Shown: positions 44,963-58,248, counted from the stretch's first letter. The stretch: DNA of 64,000 nucleotides from Symbiotaphrina buchneri (GCA_001599915.1 BCIG01000010.1:372001-436000), one strand, 5' to 3'. A program made the numbers and translations. Notes: generated from the letters alone by a model not told the origin.

Positions 44963-47900
44963 TCACTCAGCAATCGCCTCTGCCTTAGCCAGCGCCGTCT
45001 TCGAGCTTTTCTTGCCAAACACCGAGAAGCGCTTACGGATGCTGCCAGCCGAGCCCTTCTCCTTGACCAGTCCTCCGCCGCTCTTCGTGCTACCGCCCGC
45101 AGTCGACGCCGTGTCCGGGCGCGGTTCGCGGCTATGCGAACGCTGCTGCTGCACGCCCGGCCCCGTCCCCGTCGCTGCGCTGCTGGACGAGCCTGTATCT
45201 AGGAAGGACTGGGCCGTGCCGTCGAAGGAGGCCGTCACGCGCCGCTCGTGGCTGCCGCCGGTGGTCGTGGAGCCCGCGCCGCCAGAGGTCTGTGGCTTGC
45301 TGTGCTCTTTCTTCAGGCCGTATTGCTGACTGTAGTTGAGGTAGGTACCCGGACGTGGTGCGTCGCGTTCGTCGCTGGCGCCGTCGAAATTCATGTAGTT
45401 GGGGGGATTCTGCAACGGGTGCTGAAATGGCTGCTGTTGTGGGAAAGCAGGAGCAGCGGCCATGTTGGCTCTTGCGTCGAAGGCTGCCAATTCCTGCTGC
45501 TCGGTGTTGAATTTCTCTTCGAAGAGCGCAACTTCGGGCCCAAACGCATCCCTAACGTCTGCGAGAAAACGTTAGCTTACACTTTGATGCGTCAGGGGAG
45601 AAGGCCATACCACGCTCATATTGGTCACCGAGAAAACGCTCTCCATTGTCTTTCATGATGTTTGTGGCTTTGATAAGCAACATCATATGGTCGAACAAGG
45701 CCGCACGAAGGGCTTTCGCATGCGGATGCAACCGTTCCTCGTCTGGCGTTTCATTCCAAGTTTGCACGGATGGAGGAAGAAATGCGTGGTATCTTGACAC
45801 TGATGTTTCCGAACCCCTGGTGACGGATTTACCAACTGTCTGCTTCATACGGTTGTATGTCATTTCTGATGTCGGGGCGTACTTGCACAACACTTCAAGC
45901 TCCGCGTTCTTGCGCAGAGTGCGCTCTACCGCAAATTCGGTGGGTCCAACCTCCTCCATATGATGGGCTACAATCGCGCTGTGACGACCGATGTTCGGAA
46001 ACGTTTCTGATGTCCTGTGCACTGCTCGGGTCGTCGTGTTGTTCATACCGGCGCCAATATTAGTCCCAGGGGCATTAGCAGGAACAAAGGTATTGACTTT
46101 GTGGAATTGCCATAGGTCTCTTGCACTTGGAGAGACTTCTAGAGCGTGATATGATGGGTGAGTCAGATCTCTCTTCGGAAAGACCAGCTCGTAGCACATG
46201 TATTGACCTTCCGATTCGTGATAGTCACCGGGATTTTGGACGATAGTTGCGTTCGGGAACTGAGACGTCAGTCTGTAAGCGAAAGAGGTCATGTTACCGT
46301 CTCCTGGAGCTTCGTAGATATGTTGGTCGTTACGCATGTTGCCCCATCCCAGGCCCACATATACCACGCGGTAGTATTTCGGAGTGGTGAAATTGCCTTT
46401 TCTGATCTGGTCCGCACACCAAGAAATTAACCGCAGCACATCAGCGTATGCATCCATCTCGTAAGTGACGGTAGAGTACTGTAGACCGAGCTCTTGGTAG
46501 GCTAGAATAGCAGGCACCCAGGCTTTGCCGTCCATGAAGAACTTGATCATTCTAAGCCAGAAATCAACCTTCCTATGGAAGGACGACGCTGCAGGAAGGC
46601 CCATTTGAGGAGGCAGTCGCTTTGACGCGTCCCATGAAAATAGATCGGCCTGCTTTCTCACCACAAGAGCTGCTCCAACGTGGTCGCCAAATTTCTTCTG
46701 GGCTGCGAGTAAACGTTCTAGGCCGTCCATATAGATATCCGGCCCACCGGATCGGGCCAAGAAAAGCATCAGGTTGATGGATTCTATTGATCTCTGGGCT
46801 TCGGGAGACATGTCTGATGCAAAAGCTGCCAGCAGAAGGTCGATGAGCGTACTGATAGTAGTGGTAAAATCTGAGAGTGCTGTCAACAGAGGGTTGTCAG
46901 GGCCGAGGGTAACCGGATCAAAAAGTTCCTTGAGCTCTTCGAGGAAGTTCTTCTGAGCAACTGGACTTGGTATGGCTAAGGAAGCGAAGGAATGGTAGAG
47001 GGAGTCGATAGCTGCGGTGCGTATGACGGTCAAATCTTCGTTCAACGTCCATTCACTGACGATCATGGTCTGCAGCATCTCTACAGCGACTCGGCGGAGC
47101 CCCTCGTGCGCACTCATGCAAATCTCGATCACCGGGCCTACCAGACTCGGCACGTACTGCACTTGATAGCCACCTACTCTTTCCAGACCATACCTTCGCC
47201 GATCCTCGCTATTGGTCTCCCATCCTATGGTTTCCCAAGTTTGGCGGAGAAGCTCAGCACCTTGCTCTCTCAGATCACCGGCTATCTTCCAGACAGCTCT
47301 TCGCCTCTGTTCCGGAAACAGCTCGAGTGTGAGAGCTTTGCTTCCTACGAGCCTCAAGAGCGCTTTGAAGAAAGCCTGCCACAGTTCCGTGTTAAAGTCC
47401 ACGGCGTCATCCGGCGGAGGAAGGGAAGAAGTCAACAAGATCTCAGAGATATATTCTAATATGGCCAGGGTCGATTGATGGTGATAAATGTGGAGGCTTA
47501 ACCATGATTCGGGAAATGCTTCACAGCTGAGTATAGATAGCTGCATTTGCAAGAGGTGAAAAAGCGCGGTAGGTAGATCCTCCTTCGGGATATCTAACTC
47601 GAGTCCCTGAGGCAACTGACTGATTGCAGCAAGAACAGCAGCCAGCTCAATCATTGCTTCGTCAAAATGGTGTTTGCCAGTGGTCTGCCTCACTTGGAAC
47701 GGATAGCTCTTCGAAAACAACATCGAGATAGAATCCTTTTCCTGGAAAGGGATTGTTTGGAGAGTTCGGTACGACTCAACAATTTTCGGTACATAACACG
47801 CGACTTCAGGGCCCAAATAATCGATCTGGCTGGAAAGAACGGAGCAACAAAGGCGGACTTGCTCACGCCATTGTTTTGCGGGTACGGCCGTTACGCCCCA

Positions 47901-50900
47901 GTGCGGTTCTAGCCATCCCACAGTATTGGCAACCCACGAGCGGCGTAAGTCAGGAGTGGGAAAGATATCCAATTCAGTGACGTGGATGATGAGAACAAGC
48001 TTGTACAATAGGAGCTGGCCGTGGACATCGACACAAGAGTTCAAAAAGTTCACAGCAAGCTGTACGATATCTTTAGCGGCCATCACGCCCAGCAGTTCTG
48101 GCAACCACGTATGAAAATGCTGCACTAGCAATGTCTTGCTTCCAACGAGGGTCGCGGTGGTATTCTTCATTAAGTCTTCAAAAGATCGGAAGATTGCACG
48201 AAGATCCCGTGGGAACGTTGATTGACCGTTGGTAATCCCAATATCAGCCTCTTTACCTCCTTGTTGTTGTCTGGCTTTGACCATGAACTTCATCATTTGT
48301 CGGCCGACTTTGAGAGTGGCTCTGAGTCGTCGAGCCCTCTCTGGGTCCGCTGGATTGACCAGAAGGCGAGAGAAGCTGCGAAGTAGACAAGGAGTTGCAA
48401 AAGGGTAGAAGAATTTCTCCTCTGCATACTTGTCGACAAGTGGTCCGAGATTGAATCTGCGGTCGTGGACAATGCCAATTATGGTGACCAGCGCGTCGAA
48501 GACGAGGTTTTCTACCTCATCTTCTCCCTGGTGATCAACCAAAATGCTGAACAGCGCATCAAATACGTCATTGAGCGATTTGACGATTTCATACTCAGGG
48601 ACGAAAACGATGCCTTTGAGGATATCCAGCAAACTACCGAAATTCTTCTCCCTCCACTTGAAAAGATCCAAAAGAACCTGTTCCTGAGAGAATTGAGTGC
48701 TGCATAGATAAGTCGTTACTGCCATGGTAGCGATAGGTCCTGTTACCACCTCGTCTTTTCCGCGAGCCGTCCATGGCAGAGACATATACGCTCCACGGCC
48801 AGAGCTCGTATCAGCTGTGATCTCATCATATTTATAAAACACCAAGGAGTGATGACCGTCCCTGACGAAAGCTTGGTGATCCCATAAGGGCATCCAGCAG
48901 AGCGCAAAGGGAAAATTGTCAGCGTCCGCGATACTCATCACGACATGACTACCAGCCACATCTTCCTCCGGGATACATAGTTTGATGAGATCATTCCACT
49001 TTTCGCCTCGTGCAATTGCAGCAGTTCGCCAGGCGGTCTTGCCTTCTCCACCGCAAGAAGGGAATATGCTCTTCTCCACTCTTTCTCCAGAAGATTTTCG
49101 AACTTCCAATGTGACCTGAAGATTGGTCAAAGAGGTGTTAGAGGGAAGACCAACGCTACCACTTTGTGGATGAGACAGCCTTACATTATGAGGAAACATC
49201 GCTTCATTCAATGTCAAGTAGATATCCGATCTTGGTTTGGTGGGAGCAACCGAAAACCCTATCTTCTGGCTCCGAGCAACATCTTGAAGGAGCGTCGGCG
49301 ACTTCTCAATGAGTATATCCACATCTGGACTCTTAAATGGCATGAGATGTACACGCACAGTCTCCGCAATCGGCGTCCGGGTATACTTTCCTGACCTGCT
49401 TGGCAGAAGCTCAAGGATGATGTCTTCAGGAGTACCATCGGTGTTGTTTTCAGGGTATGAGCTAGAGGAAGGAGTGAAAATCTCAACAACCCGTTCCGCA
49501 TCCGTTTCCTTTCGAACTATGGAGTCTATACGAATAGCTCCCATTCCAATGATTCGTTTGAGCTTCACTATTCTTTCTTCAGCCTGTGCCGAAACGTGGT
49601 CCAGCGCATGATGAGCATTCGGTGTAGAAGGTACTGTGTGTCCAGCGGACCGAGTTCGATTACCAAGGCTTTGATGAGGTTCCGAATTTGCTTTTCCGGA
49701 CCACATTCCGCTCCTTCTCCCTCTTTGCGAAGCACTGGAGAGGGACAAAGTTGATCTGCCTCCTTCTCGTGAAGGGGGTGTCGACTCCCTAACCCCTCTT
49801 TCTTGCAATGTTCGTTGACCTTGCACTTTCACGATTAGGTACAGTGCAGAATCGGAAGAGGAAGCTTCCCCGACATCGGCGGAGCTCAAGTCAGTAAATA
49901 ACACTTTCATCCGCCCCGCCAGTGTGAAATTGGCTGGTTGAGCACCGGCATCGATGGTAACCAGATAACTCTCTGATATTTGCCGGGGTGCACTACCTGC
50001 AGTTTTCGAGAGAAGATAGAAGATTAGTGTGATTGGCTTGGGGGAAGCTCCGCGGAAGCTGTGAAGATCGAGTAGTAGATGATGAAGGATGGTCACATCA
50101 TGTCCCTGGGAAGATGGGGACTGATCAAGGAGGCTCATAGTTGATTGCAGCTTGGATACGTCGATTGCTGAATCACTTCCGACGAGGAGTCTACCACGCG
50201 CCGATGGATCTCGAACTATAACCTCACCATTGAGGAGTCGGTTGCCATGGACAAGATCCCACACAGTCTTTTCACGCAGCACACCAAGTTCGTGTCGTGT
50301 CAGGACGTTAAGAAGGAGCTGTCGGCGATCAAGATTTAGCTTCTTGATAAGCTTTGCCATTTCCTGCAGCTTTGTGTACTCTCTTGCGAGTAGGAGCTCG
50401 TGCAGGTTCGTGGATTGCCATTCACGAAGACATGATGAGATTTCTTCTACAAGAGGCTCATCTGAATGTTGTGCTGATTCATCTCCTATCTTCAACATGG
50501 GCACCGGGGCCGGAGGTTTTGGAGCATTAGGATCTCTTTGTGCAGCCACAAAGGTCAGTGGTAAGCCGGATCTGCGAGGTTTCTTCGACCTAGTTGACCT
50601 TGTGGATGTTATCCTGGAGAGGCCATGGTCTTTCGGCGCAGCTGACTTTCGGGATGTAGGTCTGGAGCTCTGCGTTTCGGGCGTCGACGTCCGCTTACTC
50701 ATGGACTTCTTCCTAGATGAAGCAGTTCGTTGGGTATGTCTACTATCCGGGCGACTGGTGGCCGATGCATTCCGCTTATGGCCATTGACGATACTTGAGC
50801 GGTCTCCAGCATCCGAGCCCTGTATGATCAGTTCCATAGGGTCATCATCTTCATCCTCCAGGTCCTCGCCTAGGTATTCCCGGACTTCAACGCACACTCG

Positions 50901-51137
50901 GGGGAAGATTCCGTCGAATACTCGCTTCTCAAGGCTTTGCCCTCTTCTGCTAGTGAGCCCCGCCAGAAGACTTGGTGGTGCTACCAGATAACCACGGAAC
51001 CAGTCATAATTGCGGCCCCCTTCTTCGATGATGTAGAGCTCATCTCCAAGCTCTAGCGGGAGGTCGGAAGGCTCGGATGGTTTGAAAGGATGTGTGGCAA
51101 CGGCGTAAGCAATTCGAGGAAGAGGACGCCACGGCAT
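44963..51137 (-). CDS. DOCK-family Rho/Rac guanine nucleotide exchange factor
   Basis: Predicted 2040-residue protein; exons 45611..51137 and 44963..45558. DOCK180-type factors activate Rac/Cdc42 GTPases through a DHR-2 domain and bind lipids through a C2-like DHR-1 domain; fungal Dck1 acts in polarity, wall integrity and mitophagy. N-terminal SH3 (residues about 8-85): RIAYAVATHPFKPSEPSDLP, LGDELYIIEEGG, FDGIFPRVCVEV. A Ser/Arg-rich low-complexity segment follows (about 105-200). DHR-1 at about 650-850 (SDIYLTLNEAMFPHN, NLQVTLEVRKSSGERVEKSI, PFALCWMPLWDHQAFVRDGH). DHR-2 at about 1450-1860 (LGLQYSTVTYEMDAYADVLR, YYRVVYVGLGWGN, IYEAPGDGNMTSFAYRL, FVVERTLRKN-like region AVERTLRKNAELE). The last exon adds a 198-residue Ser/Gly/Pro tail with basic SIRKRFSVFGKKSS. 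MPWRPLPRIAYAV is taken as start by comparison with fungal relatives; the frame is open up to 51278. Confidence 0.93.
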
Positions 51138-52641
51138 CTTGACCTTGTAGGCGCCGTAAGCAGATCGGCGGCAGGTGTCGGCAGAAAGAGAGGACAAGCG
51201 ATCATTCGATAAATGCTTTTCAAAGGGAAGAATGCATAATGGCTGGACGTGAACACTGCGACAAACTGCGACAGGCATGATTAGCTGATGTTATCCAGTG
51301 CCAGACGGTGGCCGAGCTGGGCGCGACGGAGGTGAGCCCTCCAGTGAGGCCAGCTCCCTCACCTCCCACCCCTTTTGGACGCGTCCGAAGCTGGTGATAG
51401 GTTGGACGACTTACAGTATGTACACCTTGTCAAGAACAGCAAATAGAATGCTTAAACGCCAAAGGAATGTAGGAGCAGCAAAGGAGAGGAACGCGGGCAG
51501 CAGATGGGTATCGTGGAGAGTTCAGGCACAAGCTGTCTCTTCTTAAAACTGTCAATTGATGAGACGGAACTTCGGTTGGATGGTCCGTGCGCGTTCGCGC
51601 TAGGTCTATCCTGGCCTCGCTTCTCCATGCCAATCGGAGTCCGTTTCAAACCACCGATCTTGTTCCAGAAGGACGGGTCAGTCGCAATTCATTAAGGTAA
51701 ACTACAACATAAGGTACGAAGCCAGGTATCTACAATGAATAATATCTGCTGCTTGTCGTGGGACCAGAACTTCAAGGAGGTCGACCAATGTGCCTCATTG
51801 GGAGCCGCTATGTACCTTTGACATACATACTCACTGTTGAAGACAGAACACCTAACCTTCCAGACGTGTGTTGTGCTGGTTTATGGACGATGAAGGCGGT
51901 TACTCTTTCAACAGAGCAGTATTAGGACTCTACACAGAAGATATAGTGCCATGGCTACTTATGTCAATATGCCCCTTCCATAAACATAGATGTCTAATTC
52001 TCCCAGACTTTCATAGGTTTTCTACGTGTACTTTCTTTCCTGGTTTTTCTTTTCCGTCAATTGTCTGACGGGCAATGATCCCGCAACGCTAAGGCCGAGG
52101 AAGTCTAGCCCCCGTTGCCAGGAACCGCGTGCCTGCACCACCTATGACGAAGGCGTGCAGTGCGCCCAGCGGGGAAAGCTCTCCACTTCTCGTATGCACA
52201 TCCGAGCCATCCATGCTGAGCTTCCTGAATTGTACAAAGATGATCAGCATTCTGCCGCGGACCTTGATCATCCGTGTCACTAACCTGGAGATGGTACCGC
52301 TGTACAGCCTAAATAACCGCCCCGCTCTCATGTCTTTAACGTTACATGCTCACAGATTCCGAGGCATCAACGCCCAGCACCTCGGTCTAATTCCTCTTCC
52401 GACGATCGATCTCCTTCCAAAGTCAAGGTTGGGAGACGTGACCGCCAAAAAAGCTGCATCATAACTCTTCTTTCCCCGCCCCTAGTTCCCAAAGGAGAAT
52501 AGCAATCGGCTTTCCCGACCTTGCCCATGTCTAGATAGCTCGAATATAAAGCTCTTTCGAGCCATTAATAAATTTCGAGATACTTATAATTGTAATAGTC
52601 TGGATGTTTGAAAAGGCTTTGTGACCCCAGTCCATGAAAAT
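51138..52641. other. Divergent promoter region, DOCK and beta-mannosidase genes
   Basis: About 1.5 kb. No gene recognised. The minus-strand frame continuing the DOCK frame to 51278 is probably leader. The last 150 nt carry a GATA motif and TATA box of the beta-mannosidase gene. Confidence 0.5.
52545..52550 (+). promoter_or_regulatory. TATA box of the beta-mannosidase gene
   Basis: TATAAA, 97 nt before the ATG at 52642, with AGATAG (GATA core) twelve nt upstream at 52533-52538. Position and sequence fit a core promoter. Confidence 0.5.
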
Positions 52642-55600
52642 ATGCTGTCAAGAGTTACGATAGCCCTGTCGTGGGCGAGTGCTTTCCTGCTGCCTATAGC
52701 AAATGCACAAAAAGTCATAGACTTGAGTGCAAACGACTGGACGCTAGAGAATGCGCCATTGAACATCTCTGTACCTGCATCACTACCGTCACAGGTCCAT
52801 CTGGATTTATATGCTGCCAACGTGATTGGCGATCCGTAAGTTACGGCACGATGCGGAAAATCGATACGATCCTGACCTAGACTAGCTACTATGGTCTCAA
52901 CGATTTCAATCTGCGATGGATAGCCTGGCAGAATTGGACTTATACCAGTGCCCCAATTTCTGGGCTGAACACTACCAACGGTACTGCGACATGGTTGGTT
53001 TTCGACGGCCTGGACACGTTCACGACCATCGAATTTTGCGGGCAATTCGTTGGTACAACAGAGAACCAGTTTGTACAGTACTATTTCAACGTCTCGGATA
53101 TCCTCAGCAGCTGTAAGGGGAATCCGGTGCTAAGCTTGAATTTTGGGAGTGCACCAGCTATTGCTGATGCAATTGCTGAAGAGCCGGGCCAAGAAAGTAT
53201 AGTACCACCCCATGCTACTGTCAGAGTTATAAGCTGATAAATCTTCCTAGCTTGGCCATATGGCGTCGAAGGCCTCTTCGAGTTTCCAAACCGCCAGTTC
53301 ATTCGAAAAGAGCAGTCTGACTTTGGATGGGACTGGGGTCCAGCCTTTGCACCTGCAGGGCCCTGGAAAGCAGCTCGGATAGTGCAATATGGCCCTTCTA
53401 CCGGAGTCTACATTCGTAACACGGACATTGACATTTACCGGCAAGGTCAACTGAACAATCTACCCCCTGATCAATCTCAGCCGTGGGTGGTGAATGCGAG
53501 CTTAGACTTTATCGGCGATCTGCCATCTGGAGCCTTGATGAATGTGAAGATCATGGACATTAACAATTCCACAGTTTTTAGTTCATCTCTGGTCAATGTT
53601 AGCACTTCTAATGAGACGATTACCGGCAGCGTTATTGTCAATTCTAGCCTCGTGGACCTATGGTGGCCTCACGGCCTTGGACCGCAAACTCTCTACAACA
53701 TCACGGTGGCAGTCACAGATGCTAGCAACAACACTCTGGCTGCTGTGACAAAGAGAAGTGGGTATCATCTAGGTATTCAGGTCTTATTACTGACACCTTG
53801 TAGCTGGATTTCGAACAATCGTCTTGAACATGAACCCCATATCACAGGCTCAACTGGCTCAGGGGATAGCACCGGGAAACAACTGGCATTTCGAGATCAA
53901 CGGCCAGGAGTTCTTCGCCAAAGGCAGCAATTTTATTCCTCCAGATGCTTTTTGGGCTCGTGTGACGCCGACGCGCATGCAACAGCTCTTCCAGTCTATT
54001 ACTGATGGCAACCAGAACATGCTTCGAGTATGGGCTTCTGGTGCTTATAGTCCCGACTTTGTCTACGACATTGCGGACGAATACGGGGTTCTGTGCTGGA
54101 GCGAGTTCGAGTTTAGTGACGCACTCTACCCTACCGATCCCGCCTTTTTGGAGAATGTGGCTGCTGAGATACTATATAATGTTCGACGAGTCAACCACCA
54201 CCCATCTTTGGCTCTCTGGGCGGGCGGAAATGAACTGGAAAGCCTGGAGCTTCCAGAAGTGAAGACTGCCGACCCATCAAACTACTCCTACTACTTCCAT
54301 CAGTACGAGGAGTTGTTTTTGGATACGATCCTTCCGATAGTGTACGGCAACTCTAAGAGCATCAGCTACATGCCAAGTAGCACAAACAACGGTTGGCTCA
54401 GTTTGAACTTTTCGAACCCGATGCCTATGGTTGAGCGATATTCAAACTTGACGAAGGGATCGATTTATGGTGATACTGGTTGGTCTTCTCTTATTTGTAT
54501 GACGATCACCCTACTAATATGCACTGTTAGACTACTACAATTACAATTCCATTGTAGCTTTCAACTATTCCTCCTATCCAGTGGGAAGATTTGCTAACGA
54601 GTTTGGCTTCCATTCGATGTATGAAGACCGATATCGTCTACGCGGGGTATTGCACTAACCAATGGGTACAGGCCATCGTTGCAAAGCTGGCAAGAAGCAG
54701 TGGCCCCCGAAGACCTTTACTTCAATTCATCCACGGTCATGCTCCGCAACCACCACTACCCATCAGGCGGTCTTAACGCTACCAATTACTATAATTCTTC
54801 CCTCGGTATGGGGGAGATGACTCTTGCAGTAGAGCGTTACTATCCAATCCCTAATAAAACCGACACCATCGCGAACTTCTCATCATGGTGTCTTGCCACG
54901 CAAATATTCCAGGCGGACTTTTATCGATCCCAGATCCAGTTTTACCGCCTAGGATCTGGTATGCCACAGCGGCAGCTGGGTAGTCTGTATTGGCAATTAG
55001 AGGATATATGGCAAGCGCCCACTTGGGCAGGGATTGAGTATGATGGTCGCTGGAAGGGTATGTCTATCCGCTCGAGCAGGCATAAAACATTGCTGACCGT
55101 ATGTAGTCCTCCACTATGGCGCTCAGGATATCTATCAGCCCGTCATAATTTCGCCGTTCTACAACTACACCACTGGAGATCTCTCAATCTATGTAACCTC
55201 CGATCTCTGGACGCCAGCATCTGGAACTGCATCACTGAGCTGGCTCTCCTGGAACGGCACCGCCCTGCCAAACAACACCGGCTTCCCCTCCTCGACGCCC
55301 TTCACCGTCGGCGGGCTGAACATCACACACATCTACTCGACCAACATCCTCAACGCGACCTTCGATCCCGCCGACGCCGTGCTAGTCCTCAACCTCACCG
55401 CAACCGGGAGCCTGCCCAACACCAACAACACCAACACCACGCTGACACACACAAACTTCTTCCACCCCGTCTGGCTGAACCAAGCGAAGCTCGTCGACCC
55501 ACAGATCTCCCTGTCGTACTCAAACGCAACGGACAATTTCACCGTCGAGGCTCATGGCGGCGTTGCGGTGTGGACGTGGCTGGATGCGCCGGCGGGGGTG

Positions 55601-55747
55601 ACGATGAATTTCAATAGCAATGCCTTCACGCTCCTGCCGGGCCAGCCCAGGCAGGTGAGTGCTACGGTCAAGAATGATTCGACGGGCGGAGCGTGGATTG
55701 AGGGTGTCACGGTGCAGAGTATGTGGAATATGACGCTGCCAGATTAG
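52642..55747 (+). CDS. mndA: Secreted GH2 beta-mannosidase A
   Basis: Predicted 933 residues; exons 52642..52835, 52886..53196, 53251..53757, 53804..54478, 54531..54618, 54672..55057, 55107..55747 (sum 2802). Removes beta-1,4-linked mannose from the non-reducing ends of manno-oligosaccharides. Signal peptide [22 protein letters not shown]. Domain order is that of family 2: sugar-binding domain ([55 protein letters not shown]), immunoglobulin-like part ([20 protein letters not shown]), and the barrel ([40 protein letters not shown], acid/base Glu in [12 protein letters not shown], nucleophile Glu in [17 protein letters not shown]). Many N-glycosylation sequons. An out-of-frame ATG at 52634 precedes the chosen start by eight nt. 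Substrate fits the neighbouring beta-galactosidase in galactose- and mannose-containing hemicellulose breakdown. Confidence 0.95.
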
Positions 55748-56417
55748 GTGTGCTGTATGGCATGTGGTTGGGAGTGGTGCAATCTTCTTGAAAGGTGCCA
55801 GCATGTAGCAGCCAATATTAGCATTAATAATAATCTACGGGAGAACAATTTAAGAATGTCTAATTGCGGCGACACTTCTGTTTTGTGGTATGGCTGGTAT
55901 TGATGGATTTGAACGCATAATGACTATTCCTCAGATTATTAAGCTTGGTCGACTGGTTCAGGGGCTTCAGGGGCTTAGCGAGTCGGCCCGCTTCCCTGTT
56001 CGTGAACAACAGCCACGCAGCAACAACAGCTTCAATTAATATTCCTTGTACCGAATGAAAGGTATACAGACATGGTATTTGGAAAATCGGCGTGATCACT
56101 ACCTCCGATCCCGATAGGATATTCACTCTACCTATGTAGTGATAGATACAGCATTCACTGCCAGATATCTTTGTTTCCTGGATTCCAGATCCCAGATCCA
56201 ACATTCACTGTCCTGCAGATGGTAGATGCTCCTAACTTACACGTTTCTAGACTCCCACTCACCGCCACTGCCAGACAACTTGGATTCTCCAAATCTCAGA
56301 TCTCACAACCGACAACCAACATCCCACAGAAAATTAGATCCCCGACTTGCACTCTCCTAGACTCCCACACACATGCTCTAGCTCTGCAACCTGCGGGCAC
56401 CGTCGTCACCTCACATA
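55748..56417. other. Intergenic region, beta-mannosidase to 2EXR copy 2
   Basis: About 0.67 kb. Contains the 3' flank of mndA, AT-rich near 55810-55850, and the promoter of the second 2EXR gene. No gene seen. Confidence 0.5.
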
Positions 56418-57275
56418 ATGGACAACTCGCCTTTCTCAAAGCTTCCTCTCGAGCTCCGCCGGGAGATCTATCGACTCGCTATCCCCGTGGGCAAGACCTA
56501 CACCATTCCAGTCATTCAGAGGGAGACGCGACTCATGCAGAAGACACCACCGCCCAAGGTTCAGAAGACAGCACCTGTCGGCGTCGCTTTACTACACATA
56601 TGTGGCGAAATAAGACATGAAGCTTTCGAGTACGTGTATGGTGGAAATACCTTGGCTATCCTGGATCCCGGCTGCTGGACTGCTTTTGCTCATTGGCTGT
56701 CTGGGCTACCAAGTGGAGCACGCCATGCCCTAAAGAGCCTTGAATTAGGGCTGTACAGTGCCAACTACGTTGGCGGAGATAGTGCAACTGATGACTGTGT
56801 TGACTGGGTTAGACGTGTAAGTTCGCTGTTACTTTTTGAGCACTGAGGTCGTGCTCTGATAGCTGCATAGGCATGTCGGCAACTTGCAGACGGAGGCACC
56901 CAGCTTAATCACCTCAAGTTGGTAGTGTCTGACTGCAAGTGGAGAGATATGGTCCGCAACTTACCGCGCGAGAGAGTGTCGGTCCGCCAAGTCAGAACGG
57001 TCCTCACCATGATCCCACAATGGCTCGGCAGAAAGCCCTTGAAACTGAGCTTGGCGTTTCCTTTCGACCCCGAGTACGTATGCACGAGGGGCTGTCCCAA
57101 TTTCTGGTTCATGGTGCAATTCGTGCTCGGTGAGGAGCTGGCTAAGATGTTTGGCTGGGAGACCGACAGCCCTTGGGGTGCCCGTGCCATAAAGAATCTG
57201 CTCGAGATCTTGGGGCTGCGCGGCGGATGGGATATCTCCTCATCAGGTGGGGACTCTGAACTGCTTGGCCTTTAG
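56418..57275 (+). CDS. 2EXR-domain protein, copy 2
   Basis: Predicted 267-residue protein; exons 56418..56816 and 56871..57275, both in phase. The N-terminal 2EXR domain is clear: FSKLPLELRREIYRLAIPVG, VGVALLHICGEIRHEAFEYV and YGGNTLAILDPGCW. The C-terminal half is helical and basic (HLKLVVSDCKWRDMVRNLPR, LKLSLAFPFDPEYVCTRGCP). It shares the domain, size and two-exon layout with copy 1 at 41.7-42.5 kb, but outside the domain the two are far diverged, so they are old paralogues rather than a recent duplication. It sits 0.67 kb downstream of the beta-mannosidase gene on the same strand. Function unknown. Confidence 0.85.
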
Positions 57276-57531
57276 GAAACGGAGTGACGTGGTATGGGGC
57301 AGTTTGCTAGGAGACAAATGCTAGTCCTGGAAGGGAGATTGAATGAAGTCCGTGAATGTTACATTGATTGCTTGAAACCTACATCAAAGCTCAGAAACCA
57401 TACTGGACTCCCCACCAATTTTCTCAAAACACCACCAGGAATAACATAGCCTCACTTCCCATCAATGCCGGAGTCCTCTACAGAACCATCCCAATACTGT
57501 ACTCTGGAACGCAAATCACCCTTCTCCAACT

Positions 57532-58248
57532 ATGACGGACCAACTAGTCTCTACGGAACAGTCTATAGTGCCGGACAACAACCCAGCAGGCACTGATCAG
57601 GCCGTGGGTGGACCAGATGCGCACAGCGAACATGGTTCCAGCAATCACGATACAAGCTATGACCTTTCAGGCGGACATACTACAAGTGGGCATGCGATCA
57701 GTGGATATGTCCCCAATGATCACGCTCCCCGCAGTCAAGCGAGTACGTTGTACGCCAGACTTCTATCCGACTTGTGGCTGATAAAGAAAATTAGAGGAGG
57801 AGACGAAGACCATGAATCGCCAATATCCTGATCCAAAACCAGTCGTCGATAGTCAGTGCTCTCATAAGAAGCAGTACAAGGAGGTGCGCGGCCGCAAGTG
57901 CCCTCGCTGCGGAAAGTATGATACTGACTCCATATTATTGCGTACAACAATTGCTAACCCATTAGGACCGGCTTATCCTTCGTCCTCCAGTGCGAATGCG
58001 GTACTAAGATGTGTAGGAAGTGCCAACATAAAATCTGCGATCAACACACCCAGGAACGCAAATATGGACAGCGTCCGTAAGGAGGGGTATGGTAGCTGCT
58101 GTATCGCAAGTGAAGGCATTGGCTGACAAAGAACGTTTTCAGGGATGCAGACAATGGAGCGCTCGGTTTTGATAAAAACGGATTGGGCTGCGCTAGGATC
58201 TCATTTCAAACCGAGATAGGAATATGTCCCTCCAGCTGTTATTCATAA
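57532..58248 (+). CDS. Small cysteine-rich, probably zinc-binding protein
   Basis: Predicted 182 residues from four exons, 57532..57742, 57795..57915, 57966..58076 and 58143..58248, whose phases all agree. No named family recognised. Residues 1-70 are polar, Ser/His/Gly-rich and probably disordered (DLSGGHTTSGHAISGY). Splicing assembles a compact Cys/His module near 88-145: VDSQCSHKKQYKE, RKCPRCGKTGLSF, VLQCECGTKMCRKCQHKICD, QH. The spacing CxxC, CxC, CxxC, CxxxxH looks like a two-zinc ribbon or treble-clef finger, so protein or nucleic-acid binding is inferred. The end (GCARISFQTEIG, ICPSSCYS) adds four cysteines. If the last intron is not removed, translation stops at 58080 and the zinc module is kept. 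A separate short-ORF reading of this locus ignores the splice sites. Confidence 0.65.

Noticed and set aside
50152-50991. 279-codon plus-strand frame
   Set aside because: It lies antisense inside the DOCK coding exon, is Arg/Ser-rich and has no family motif; a shadow of codon bias in the real gene.
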